The notes below the pieces were generated by a model, which was given only the letters and a program-made list of their open reading frames with translations, was not told the origin of the DNA and did not search any database. Both the position numbers and the translations under genes were made by a program. Below, piece by piece: positions 46,248-54,525 of a stretch of DNA of 64,000 nucleotides (the stretch's first letter is position 1; every line of letters begins with the position of its first letter). The stretch covers positions 682,001 through 746,000 of the forward strand of contig CAVOGA010000001.1 in NCBI GenBank assembly GCA_963695135.1. Reading direction: 5' to 3'. The DNA comes from Marinihelvus sp963695135 (lineage in GTDB: Bacteria > Pseudomonadota > Gammaproteobacteria > Xanthomonadales > SZUA-36).

Positions 46248-48122
46248 ATGCGCCGCAATCCCGTCAATCAGCCGATCAAGAACGAGCAGGATGAGCAGGC
46301 GCTGTTCCGCAGCCGCGCGCTGGTGGGTTTTATCGGCATTGCCGTCCTGGTTGGCCTGCTGGCCTCGCGCTACGTCTACCTGCAACTGCTGCAGCATGAG
46401 GATTTCACCACCCGCTCCGAGTCCAACCGGGTGCAGGTGCGGCCGGTGGCGCCGAACCGCGGCCTGATCTATGACCGCCGCGGCCGCGTGGTGGCCGCGA
46501 ACCGCCCTGCATACCGCCTCGAGGTGATTCCGGAAAAGACCGGTGACATCGAGGAGACGCTGCAGCGGCTTGGCGAGATCGTGACACTGACAGACGAGGA
46601 CCTGGAGCGTTTCGACACCGCCCGGGGCCGGTCGCTGAGCTTTAACAGCATTCCGCTGCGCCTTGACCTGGACGAGGGTGAGCTGTCGCGTTTCGCGGTC
46701 AACGGGCACCGCTTTCCCGGGGTTAGCGTGGTGCCCTACCTGTCCCGTCATTATCCGCAGGGCGAACTGCTGACCCACGTGATCGGCTACGTCGGGCGCC
46801 TGGACGATCGGGACCTGGCGTCCGTTGACGCCAGTGACTACCGGGGCACCACACACATCGGCAAGCTGGGCATCGAGAAGTCCTACGAGGGCCTGCTGCA
46901 CGGCAGGAGCGGCATCGAACGCGTTGAAACCAATGCCCGCGGACGCGTGGTGCGCGAGCTGGAGCGCCAGGATCCCGTCCCCGGCTCGGACCTGATTCTT
47001 TCAATCGACATTGATGTGCAAAAGGCCGCCTGGGATGCGCTGGGGGACCGTGCGGGCTCCGTGGTGGCCATCGATCCGCGCGACGGTTCCGTCATTGCCA
47101 TGGTCAGCAAGCCGGCCTTTGACCCAAACCTGTTCGTCAACGGCATCCGCCAGGCGGACTATCAGGCCATCCTGGACGCGCCTTACCGGCCGCTGGTTAA
47201 CCGCAGCGTCAACGGTGGTTACGAGCCCGGTTCGACCCTGAAGCCCTTCGTGGGCCTGGCGGGCCTTGAGCTGGACGTGGTTCAGCCCACAGACCGGGTT
47301 TTTTCCAACGGCCGCTACTACCTGCCCAACTATGACCGCCCCTACCGGGACTGGAAAGCGGGCGGGCATGGATCGGTCGACATGGCGCAGGCGCTGGAAG
47401 AGTCGGTTAACACCTATTTCTACCAGCTCGCCGTTGATATGGGCATTGACCGCATGCACGACTACCTGGCGCAGTTCGGCTTTGGCCGGGTAACCGGGGT
47501 TGACCTGCCCGGCGAGAGCGAGGGTCTGCTGCCCTCCCGGGACTGGAAGCGGGGCCGTTACAACCAGCCCTGGTATCCCGGCGAGACGGTGATTGCCGGA
47601 ATCGGGCAGGGTTTCAACGTGGTGACCCCCCTGCAGCTGGCGAACGCCCAGGCCGCGCTTGTCAATGGCGGCCAGCTGCGCGCCCCGCGGATTGTCTACG
47701 CGGTCAAGGGCGCGGAAGATTCCAGCGCCAGTCGCGAGCTGGCGCCTTTGCTGGATCAGGTACCGGTCATTAATCCGGAGCACTGGGACCTGGTCATGGA
47801 AGGCATGCGCCGCGTGGTCAACGGCCGGCGCGGCACGGCGCGGGACGTGGCGCTGGAAACCGACTACGTGATCGCGGGCAAGACCGGAACCGCGCAGGTC
47901 TTTACCCAGCAGCAGAACCGCGACTACAAGCAGGAAGACCTGGACGAGTCCCTGCGCAACCATGCCCTGTTCATCGCCTTCGCACCGTTTGAAAACCCCA
48001 CCATCAGCGTCGCGGTGGTGGTTGAGCACGGCGGCGCCGGCTCGAAAGTGGCCGCGCCCATCGCCCGGGCCACGCTGGATGCCTGGCTGAACCAGGACCG
48101 GCTGCTCGGATATCGCCCTTGA
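46248..48122 (+). CDS. mrdA: Penicillin-binding protein 2 (peptidoglycan transpeptidase)
   Basis: 624 residues. Membrane anchor at 24-40, dimerisation domain (NRGLIYDRRGRVVAANRP), then the transpeptidase with active-site STLK (Ser329), SVN in EESVNTYFY and KTG in AGKTGTAQ. It cross-links lateral-wall peptidoglycan together with RodA, whose gene overlaps by 4 bases. Confidence 0.97.
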   Translation: MRRNPVNQPIKNEQDEQALFRSRALVGFIGIAVLVGLLASRYVYLQLLQHEDFTTRSESNRVQVRPVAPNRGLIYDRRGRVVAANRPAYRLEVIPEKTGDIEETLQRLGEIVTLTDEDLERFDTARGRSLSFNSIPLRLDLDEGELSRFAVNGHRFPGVSVVPYLSRHYPQGELLTHVIGYVGRLDDRDLASVDASDYRGTTHIGKLGIEKSYEGLLHGRSGIERVETNARGRVVRELERQDPVPGSDLILSIDIDVQKAAWDALGDRAGSVVAIDPRDGSVIAMVSKPAFDPNLFVNGIRQADYQAILDAPYRPLVNRSVNGGYEPGSTLKPFVGLAGLELDVVQPTDRVFSNGRYYLPNYDRPYRDWKAGGHGSVDMAQALEESVNTYFYQLAVDMGIDRMHDYLAQFGFGRVTGVDLPGESEGLLPSRDWKRGRYNQPWYPGETVIAGIGQGFNVVTPLQLANAQAALVNGGQLRAPRIVYAVKGAEDSSASRELAPLLDQVPVINPEHWDLVMEGMRRVVNGRRGTARDVALETDYVIAGKTGTAQVFTQQQNRDYKQEDLDESLRNHALFIAFAPFENPTISVAVVVEHGGAGSKVAAPIARATLDAWLNQDRLLGYRP

Positions 48123-49210
48123 GACGCTTTTTGCCTGGCTGGGTGGGCATGCCCAGGCTCGACTGGCCGATGCTGTCGGCGCTGCTGCTGATCATGGGTT
48201 TCGGCCTCGCGGTGCTGTACAGCGCCTCCGGCGAGGACATGGGCACGGTTTACCGCCAGGCCCTGCGCCTGGGCATTGGCCTGACCGTGATGCTGGTGAT
48301 CAGCCAGGCGCCGCCATATATCCTGCGCCTGTGGTCCCCCTGGCTGTACTTCCTCGGCCTGGTGATGGTTACCCTGACCCTGTTCCTTGGTGAAGGGCAG
48401 GGCGCTGACCGCTGGCTGAATTTTGGCGTGGTGCGCTTCCAGCCCTCGGAAATCATGAAACTCGCGGTGCCGCTGATGGTGGCGGCCTATCTGCATGCCC
48501 GCGTGTTGCCACCGGGCCTGCGGGACTTCCTGGTCTGCATTGCCATCCTGGTGGTGCCGGCCCTGATTATCGTGCGTCAGCCGGACCTGGGTACGGCCCT
48601 GCTGGTGGGCATCAGCGGCTGTTTCACCCTGTTTCTTGCCGGCCTGCGCTGGCGGGTAATTATTGGCCTCGCCGTGGCCGGAATTGCCGCCATGCCGGCG
48701 CTGTGGATGGTCATGAAGGAGTATCAGCGGGACCGGGTTCGTACCTTTCTGAATCCGGAATCCGACCCGTTGGGTGATGGCTGGAACATTATCCAGTCCA
48801 AGATCGCGGTGGGCTCGGGCGGCTTCAGCGGCAAGGGCTGGCTGAACGGCACCCAGTCGCGGCTGGAGTTCATTCCGGAGCGGCACACGGACTTTATCCT
48901 CGCGGTGCTCTCGGAGGAGTTTGGTCTGCTGGGGGTGTTGGCGCTGCTGGCCATGTACCTGTTCGTGGTCGGGCGCGGGCTGTACATTGCCACCGTCGCC
49001 CGGGACACGTTTTCACGCCTGGTGGTCGGCAGCCTGTCCATGACACTTTTTGTCTATGTGCTGGTCAATGGAGGGATGGTGTCCGGTGCGTTGCCGGTGG
49101 TGGGTGTGCCGCTGCCCCTGATCAGCTACGGCGGCACATCCGCGGTAACCCTGCTGGCCGGAATCGGCATCATGATGTCGGCCTGGGGACACCGGAAATT
49201 TATTCGCTGA
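48119..49210 (+). CDS. rodA: Rod shape-determining protein RodA (SEDS glycosyltransferase)
   Basis: 363 residues, about ten membrane helices. SEDS motifs: QGADRWLNFGVVRFQPSEIMK, VRQPDLGTALL, LPVVGVPLPLISYGGTSAV. Polymerises lipid II glycan strands with PBP2. The start (GTG or TTG-type codon at 48119) lies in the mrdA stop. Confidence 0.97.
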   Translation: MRRFLPGWVGMPRLDWPMLSALLLIMGFGLAVLYSASGEDMGTVYRQALRLGIGLTVMLVISQAPPYILRLWSPWLYFLGLVMVTLTLFLGEGQGADRWLNFGVVRFQPSEIMKLAVPLMVAAYLHARVLPPGLRDFLVCIAILVVPALIIVRQPDLGTALLVGISGCFTLFLAGLRWRVIIGLAVAGIAAMPALWMVMKEYQRDRVRTFLNPESDPLGDGWNIIQSKIAVGSGGFSGKGWLNGTQSRLEFIPERHTDFILAVLSEEFGLLGVLALLAMYLFVVGRGLYIATVARDTFSRLVVGSLSMTLFVYVLVNGGMVSGALPVVGVPLPLISYGGTSAVTLLAGIGIMMSAWGHRKFIR

Positions 49211-49335
49211 GCCGGTGCCCGAAAGTCGCCTCAATCAGCCGCCCGGCTTCAGGTACACTCTGCCCGTCGGCCGCCATGAGAGAGCCGCTACAAGTAAGCG
49301 CCCCGGGCCTGTCGCAGCTTGAACCGAGGAACTGC

Positions 49336-50328
49336 ATGAGAAGTCTGATAACTGCTTTGCTGGTCTTTTTTATGCTCGCCCTGGCGCCTGACGCCCGGTC
49401 CGAGACCCATCCCGGCAGCGACGCGTTCGTGGAGCGCGCCGCCACGGAATACGGCCTGGATCCCGAGGTCGTAGCCGCGTTGCTGGAGTCCGGTGTCTAC
49501 CAGCAGCGCATTGCGGACCTGATGGCCAAGCCGGCCGAGGGTAAGCCCTGGTTTGACTATCAACCGATTTTCATCACGGATCAGCGCCTGGAAGAGGGCC
49601 TGGCATTCTGGGCAGCCAACGAGGCGCTGATTGACGCGGCCGCGGAGACCTACGCGGTTGACCCGCAGGTCATCGTGGCCATTATCGGCATTGAGACCTT
49701 CTACGGCCGGATTACCGGCAACTTCCGGGTGCTGGACGCGTTGACCACCCTGGCATTCCACTATCCCAGTGACCGCACCCGCGACCGCTCCGAGTTCTTC
49801 AGCAAGGAACTGATGGAGTACATGGTGCTGGGCAGCGAGGAACAACTGCCGCTGGAGGAGGTCACCGGTTCCTACGCCGGCGCCATGGGCATGGGCCAGT
49901 TCATGCCCAGCAGCTACCGCGCCTACGCGGTTGACGGCGATGACGACGGGCAGCGCGACCTGTGGCGCTCCACCGCGGATGTGGTGGGCAGCGTCGCCAA
50001 TTACCTGCACGTCCACGGCTGGGAGCCGGGCGGGCCGATTGTGCGGCCGGCCACGCTCGCCGAGAATGCCGACCTGGCGCTGCTTGAACGCAGCAACTAC
50101 AAACCCGACCTGACCGTGCTGGAAATGCACGAGGCCGGCTACCGGGGTGGCGCAGACCTGGAGCCGGAGCGCGAGGGCGCCCTGGTCGCACTGGAAACAG
50201 AAGACGGCGAAGAGGTATGGATGACCTTCAATAATTTCTACGTCATCACCCGCTATAACCGCAGCCCCATGTACGCCATGGTGGTGTACCTGCTCAGCGA
50301 GGCGCTGCGCGAGGGCATGGATAACTGA
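49336..50328 (+). CDS. mltB: Lytic murein transglycosylase B
   Basis: 330 residues from ATG 49336, chosen for the GAGGA upstream and for the signal peptide (LITALLVFFMLALAPDARS); no lipobox is seen, so it is soluble rather than lipid-anchored as in E. coli. Catalytic glutamate Glu120 in IIGIETFYGR; also GAMGMGQFMPSSY. It cleaves glycan strands to 1,6-anhydro ends. The stop overlaps the start of rlpA. Confidence 0.95.
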   Translation: MRSLITALLVFFMLALAPDARSETHPGSDAFVERAATEYGLDPEVVAALLESGVYQQRIADLMAKPAEGKPWFDYQPIFITDQRLEEGLAFWAANEALIDAAAETYAVDPQVIVAIIGIETFYGRITGNFRVLDALTTLAFHYPSDRTRDRSEFFSKELMEYMVLGSEEQLPLEEVTGSYAGAMGMGQFMPSSYRAYAVDGDDDGQRDLWRSTADVVGSVANYLHVHGWEPGGPIVRPATLAENADLALLERSNYKPDLTVLEMHEAGYRGGADLEPEREGALVALETEDGEEVWMTFNNFYVITRYNRSPMYAMVVYLLSEALREGMDN

Positions 50329-51104
50329 TGCGCTGCGTGCGTTTAGCCCTGTCCCTGGGCACGGCCTGCCTGTTGTTGACGGCCTGTGGCGGCGGCAGCC
50401 CCGAGCGCAGCGACGGCCCTGATGGCCCGCCCTCCCGCGGCATGTCGCCGGGGGACGTCAAGGACGCGGTACCCCGCTATGAGCCGCGTTCGCCTTACGG
50501 CAACGGCCCGGTGTACGAGGTCTGGGGCAAGAGTTACCGGGTGATGGACAGCGCCGAGGGTTACCGTGAAAAAGGCACGGCGTCCTGGTACGGCTCCAAA
50601 TTCCATGGCCGCAGCACCTCCAGCGGTGAGCCCTATGACCTGTACGAGGCCACGGCGGCGCACCGGACCCTGCCCCTGCCGACCTATGCCGAGGTGACCA
50701 ACCTCGATAACGGCGAGAAAGTCATCGTGAAGATCAATGACCGCGGACCGTTTCATTCCGAGCGCATTATTGACCTCAGCTACGCTGCGGCGCTCAAAAT
50801 CGGTATTGTCGAACAGGGGACTGGCCGCGTGGAGGTCCGCGCCATCACCTTCGACGGGCAGGATGAGAACGCCCGGCTGGGCAAGGACACCTTCCTGCAG
50901 GTCGGCGCCTTCAGCAAAAAGGATTCGGCCCGGCGGGTCGAGGACGACCTGCAGGACAACGGCCTGAAAGATGTTGATGTGAAACGTTCCGGGGGCCTGT
51001 ACAAGGTCCTTGTCGGTCCCTTCAGGCGCGCCAGTGACCTGACCCGCGCCGCGGACCGGATTGTTGATTTGGGCTATGAACGCCCTCATAAAGTGACCCG
51101 TTAA
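50328..51104 (+). CDS. rlpA: RlpA lipoprotein (septal/denuded-glycan lytic transglycosylase)
   Basis: 258 residues. Lipobox CLLLTACGG at residues 14-21. Double-psi beta-barrel with GTASWYGSKFHGRSTSSGE and VKINDRGPFHSERIIDLS, then a C-terminal SPOR domain (FLQVGAFSKKDSARRVEDDL) that binds denuded glycan at division sites. In some species it is a lytic enzyme, in others a binding protein. Overlaps mltB. Confidence 0.95.
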   Translation: MRCVRLALSLGTACLLLTACGGGSPERSDGPDGPPSRGMSPGDVKDAVPRYEPRSPYGNGPVYEVWGKSYRVMDSAEGYREKGTASWYGSKFHGRSTSSGEPYDLYEATAAHRTLPLPTYAEVTNLDNGEKVIVKINDRGPFHSERIIDLSYAAALKIGIVEQGTGRVEVRAITFDGQDENARLGKDTFLQVGAFSKKDSARRVEDDLQDNGLKDVDVKRSGGLYKVLVGPFRRASDLTRAADRIVDLGYERPHKVTR

Positions 51105-51186
51105 GGGATTAAATGCCACGATGACTCCTGCGGAACCATCGTGAGCCCATAAAGAGAGCCCGCAAGCCACCTTGATCGAGCCGACC

Positions 51187-52365
51187 ATGAAGCAAGCCAT
51201 TCTCCTTCTCGCCCTGCTCCTGCCCGCTTTTGCGGCAGCGCAGACCCCGACCCTGACGCCAACCCGTCCGGCAGCGATGCCGATGCCGGCCGCGCCGCAG
51301 CTCGGCGCCAGCAGCTACATCCTGATGGACTTCAACAGCAACCGGGTGATTGTTGAGAAGGATGCTGACGTTCGCTCCGACATCGCCAGCATGACCAAGC
51401 TGATGACCGGCTACGTGGTATTCAAGGAACTGGAGAGCGGCAACGCCAGCCTGACGGACATTGTGCCGGTCAGCGAGAACGCCTGGCGCACCGGTGGCTC
51501 GCGCATGTTCATCGAGCCCGGCATGGAGGTCACCCTGGAGCAGCTGCTGATGGGCATGATTGTCCAGTCCGGCAACGACGCCTGCGTCGCCCTGGCCGAA
51601 TACCTCGCCGGCACCGAAGCGGCTTTTGCGGAGGTGATGAATTTCTATGCGCAGGAGCTGGGCATGGTGAACTCAAACTTCACCAACGCCACCGGCCTGC
51701 CGGACGAAAATCACTACAGCAGCGCCCGTGACGTGGCCCTGCTCAGCCAGGCCATTATCAGTGAATTTCCCCAGTACTACCCCTGGTACTCGCAGAAGGA
51801 ATACACCTTCAACGGTATTCGTCAGCACAACCGCAACAACCTGCTGTGGCGTGATCCGGCGGTCGATGGCCTGAAAACCGGTCACACGGAGGCCGCGGGC
51901 TACTGCCTGGCGGCCAGTGCCAAGGACCAGGGCATGCGCCTGATAAGCGTTGTTATGGGTTCGGCCTCGGAACAGTCCCGCGCCAGCGAGTCGGCCAGCC
52001 TGCTCAGTCACGGTTTCCGCTTCTATGAAACGCTGCAGCTGTACCGGGCGGGAGACCAGCTGGCGGACGCGCAGGTCTGGAAGGGCGAGACCGACCAGGT
52101 TCAGCTCGGTATTGCCGATGAACTGTTCGTGACCATACCGCGCGGGCGGTATGATGACCTGGATGCAAACCTGACCCTGCAGCAGTCCATCACGGCCCCG
52201 GTCGTCGCCGGCCAGGAGCTTGGCCGGGTGAGCATCGAGCTGGATGGCGACCCCATCGCGGACTTGAGCCTGGTTGCGCTGAATGATGTGCCGGAAGCCG
52301 GTTTCGTCGGTCGAAGCTGGGATGGTCTGAAACTCTGGATAGATGGATTTTTCGACGATGAGTGA
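51187..52365 (+). CDS. dacA: D-alanyl-D-alanine carboxypeptidase (PBP5/6 type)
   Basis: 392 residues from ATG 51187 (signal peptide AILLLALLLPAFAAAQ). Active-site SMTK (Ser68-Lys71), SGN (128-130) and KTG (230-232). The C-terminal PBP5 domain ends in an amphipathic membrane-binding helix (GRSWDGLKLWIDGFF). It trims the fifth D-alanine from muropeptides. Its stop overlaps ybeD by 8 bases, the common dacA-ybeD-lipB arrangement. Confidence 0.96.
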   Translation: MKQAILLLALLLPAFAAAQTPTLTPTRPAAMPMPAAPQLGASSYILMDFNSNRVIVEKDADVRSDIASMTKLMTGYVVFKELESGNASLTDIVPVSENAWRTGGSRMFIEPGMEVTLEQLLMGMIVQSGNDACVALAEYLAGTEAAFAEVMNFYAQELGMVNSNFTNATGLPDENHYSSARDVALLSQAIISEFPQYYPWYSQKEYTFNGIRQHNRNNLLWRDPAVDGLKTGHTEAAGYCLAASAKDQGMRLISVVMGSASEQSRASESASLLSHGFRFYETLQLYRAGDQLADAQVWKGETDQVQLGIADELFVTIPRGRYDDLDANLTLQQSITAPVVAGQELGRVSIELDGDPIADLSLVALNDVPEAGFVGRSWDGLKLWIDGFFDDE

Positions 52366-52624
52366 AGAAGAAACACTGCTGGAATTTCCCTGCGCCTTTC
52401 CGATCAAGGCCATGGGCCGCAACGCAGACGATTTCGAAACCCTGGTTACCACGATCGTGTTCAAGCATGCGGCGCCCTACCAGGGTGACGCGGTCAAGCT
52501 CGCGGAGAGCGGCGAGGGAAACTTCGTTTCTGTCACCGTGACCATCGAGGCGACCTCCCGGGACCAGCTGGACCGCATCTACCAGGACCTGACGGACTGT
52601 GAGCAGGTTCTGATGGCGCTCTGA
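52358..52624 (+). CDS. ybeD: YbeD-family protein (DUF493)
   Basis: 88 residues from ATG 52358, with ATG 52343 as an in-frame alternative. LLEFPCAFPIKAMGRNADDFE and the C-terminal DQLDRIYQDLTDCEQVLMAL fit the YbeD ferredoxin-like fold. A small cytoplasmic protein of unclear role, always near lipB, possibly a regulator of lipoylation. Confidence 0.92.
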   Translation: MSEEETLLEFPCAFPIKAMGRNADDFETLVTTIVFKHAAPYQGDAVKLAESGEGNFVSVTVTIEATSRDQLDRIYQDLTDCEQVLMAL

Positions 52625-52638
52625 GCGCCCGGATCGGC

Positions 52639-53328
52639 ATGGCCTCCGCCCAACCGCTGCCCGGCGCAACCCTGCCGTCCCTGCAGGTGCGGGAGCTCGG
52701 GTTGCAGGAATATTCCCCGGTCTGGCAGGCCATGCAGCGCTTCACCGACAGCCGCACGCCGGACAGCCCCGATGAGCTGTGGAGCGTGCAACATCCGCCC
52801 GTCTTCACCCAGGGCCAGGCCGGCAAGGCTGAACACCTGCTGGACCCCGGTGATATACCGGTGGTCCAGGTGGACCGCGGCGGGCAGGTGACCTACCACG
52901 GCCCCGGCCAGATCGTGCTTTACCCGCTGCTGGATTTGCGTCGCCTGGAGATCGGCGTGCGCGAACTGGTGACGCTGATCGAGCAGGCCATCATCGATAC
53001 GCTGGCAGATTTTGGGGTCACCGCGCAGCGCCGCGACGGCGCCCCCGGCGTCTATGTGGGTGACGCCAAGATCGCAGCCCTGGGTCTGCGTGTGCGGCGC
53101 GGATGCAGTTTTCACGGGCTGGCCTTTAACATTGAGATGGACCTGTCGCCGTACGCGCGCATCAACCCCTGTGGTTTCCGGGGACTCGCAGTCACGCAGC
53201 TGACAGACCTGGCGACGGCGGAGCTGCCCGGGGCCAGGGACCGCCTGATTAAAAGGCTTACCGGGCTCCTCGGCTACAATGAAGGACTCAGGGTCGACAG
53301 CGCTGGGCTGCCGGCCGACAACGGATGA
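52639..53328 (+). CDS. lipB: Octanoyl-[ACP]:protein N-octanoyltransferase
   Basis: 229 residues. RGGQVTYHGPGQ (80-91), catalytic lysine Lys144 in GDAKIAALGL and catalytic Cys178 in NPCGFRGL. It moves octanoyl groups from ACP to lipoyl domains of dehydrogenase complexes. Followed 14 bases on by lipA, which inserts the sulfur atoms. Confidence 0.97.
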   Translation: MASAQPLPGATLPSLQVRELGLQEYSPVWQAMQRFTDSRTPDSPDELWSVQHPPVFTQGQAGKAEHLLDPGDIPVVQVDRGGQVTYHGPGQIVLYPLLDLRRLEIGVRELVTLIEQAIIDTLADFGVTAQRRDGAPGVYVGDAKIAALGLRVRRGCSFHGLAFNIEMDLSPYARINPCGFRGLAVTQLTDLATAELPGARDRLIKRLTGLLGYNEGLRVDSAGLPADNG

Positions 53329-53342
53329 TATGAGCAGCGAGT

Positions 53343-54359
53343 GTGAGTAAGGATCAGAACATTCCCATCCAGCTGGCCGGTGCGCCGGTGACCGCCGCCG
53401 GCAGCCCGGCGACGGGACGCAAGCAGCTGGGTGAAGACAAAATGGCGCGTAACACAGCGCAGTTCGCGGATGCGCCCAAACTGCGCAAGCCGCCCTGGAT
53501 CCGCGTGCGCCTGCCGGCGGGGAACGCGGTGGGTGAACTCAAAGACCGGCTGCGCGCCAGTTCCCTGGTCACCGTTTGTGAAGAGGCGTCCTGCCCGAAT
53601 ATTCACGAGTGCTTCAGCAAGGGCACGGCAACCTTCATGATTCTCGGCGACATCTGCACGAGACGCTGTTCCTTTTGTGATGTTGCCCACGGCCGGCCAA
53701 AACCGCCGGATGCCGCTGAACCGGCCAACCTGGCGCAGACCATCGCGCAGATGCGCCTGCGTTACGTGGTCATTACCTCGGTGGACCGGGACGACCTCCG
53801 CGACGGCGGCGCTGCGCATTTTGCCGAGTGCATCAGCCGCATCCGTGCCGGCACGCCCGGTATCCAGGTGGAAATCCTGGTGCCGGACTTTCGCGGCAAG
53901 GGCCGCATGGAGCGCGCCCTGGATGTGCTGCAGAACGAGCCGCCTGACGTGTTCAACCACAACCTGGAGACCGTCGAGCCGCTGTATCGCAACGTGCGCC
54001 CCGGTGCCGACTACCAGTGGTCGCTGAGGTTGCTGCAAGAGTTCAAACGCCGCAACCCGGGTGTGCCGACCAAGTCGGGCATCATGCTCGGACTCGGTGA
54101 AACCCGCGCGCAGGTGGAGCAGGCGCTGCGCGACCTGCGCGAGCACGACGTGGACATGATCACCCTGGGCCAGTACCTGCAGCCGACCGCGCACCATCAT
54201 CCGGTCATTGAGTACTGGACGCCGGAGGCCTTCGACCAGCTCGCAGAATTCGGTTACGGGCTGGGCTTTACCCACGTGGCCTCCGGGCCGATGGTACGCT
54301 CCAGCTACCACGCCGACGTCATGGCGGAGGAAGCGGGTTTCGTCCCTGCACCGGCCTGA
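53343..54359 (+). CDS. lipA: Lipoyl synthase
   Basis: Radical-SAM enzyme. 338 residues from GTG 53343. The auxiliary cluster cysteines are C79, C84 and C90 (CEEASCPNIHEC); the SAM cluster is C105, C109, C112 (CTRRCSFC). The C-terminal serine ligand lies in VRSSYHA. It completes the lipoylation pair with lipB. Confidence 0.97.
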   Translation: MSKDQNIPIQLAGAPVTAAGSPATGRKQLGEDKMARNTAQFADAPKLRKPPWIRVRLPAGNAVGELKDRLRASSLVTVCEEASCPNIHECFSKGTATFMILGDICTRRCSFCDVAHGRPKPPDAAEPANLAQTIAQMRLRYVVITSVDRDDLRDGGAAHFAECISRIRAGTPGIQVEILVPDFRGKGRMERALDVLQNEPPDVFNHNLETVEPLYRNVRPGADYQWSLRLLQEFKRRNPGVPTKSGIMLGLGETRAQVEQALRDLREHDVDMITLGQYLQPTAHHHPVIEYWTPEAFDQLAEFGYGLGFTHVASGPMVRSSYHADVMAEEAGFVPAPA

Positions 54360-54525
54360 GCAGGGCGTGCGGCGCCGTCGCCGGCTCGCGGGCCTTGCCA
54401 GCAGGTGATGTTGCTGGCTAAATGGTTCCCCCGAAAGGAAACTTTGGGGACGCTAACGGGTCTGAGATGAACACCCGCTGACCCGGGCGCACTGTCTTTC
54501 AAGGGGATTCCTGGAGTATTCGACG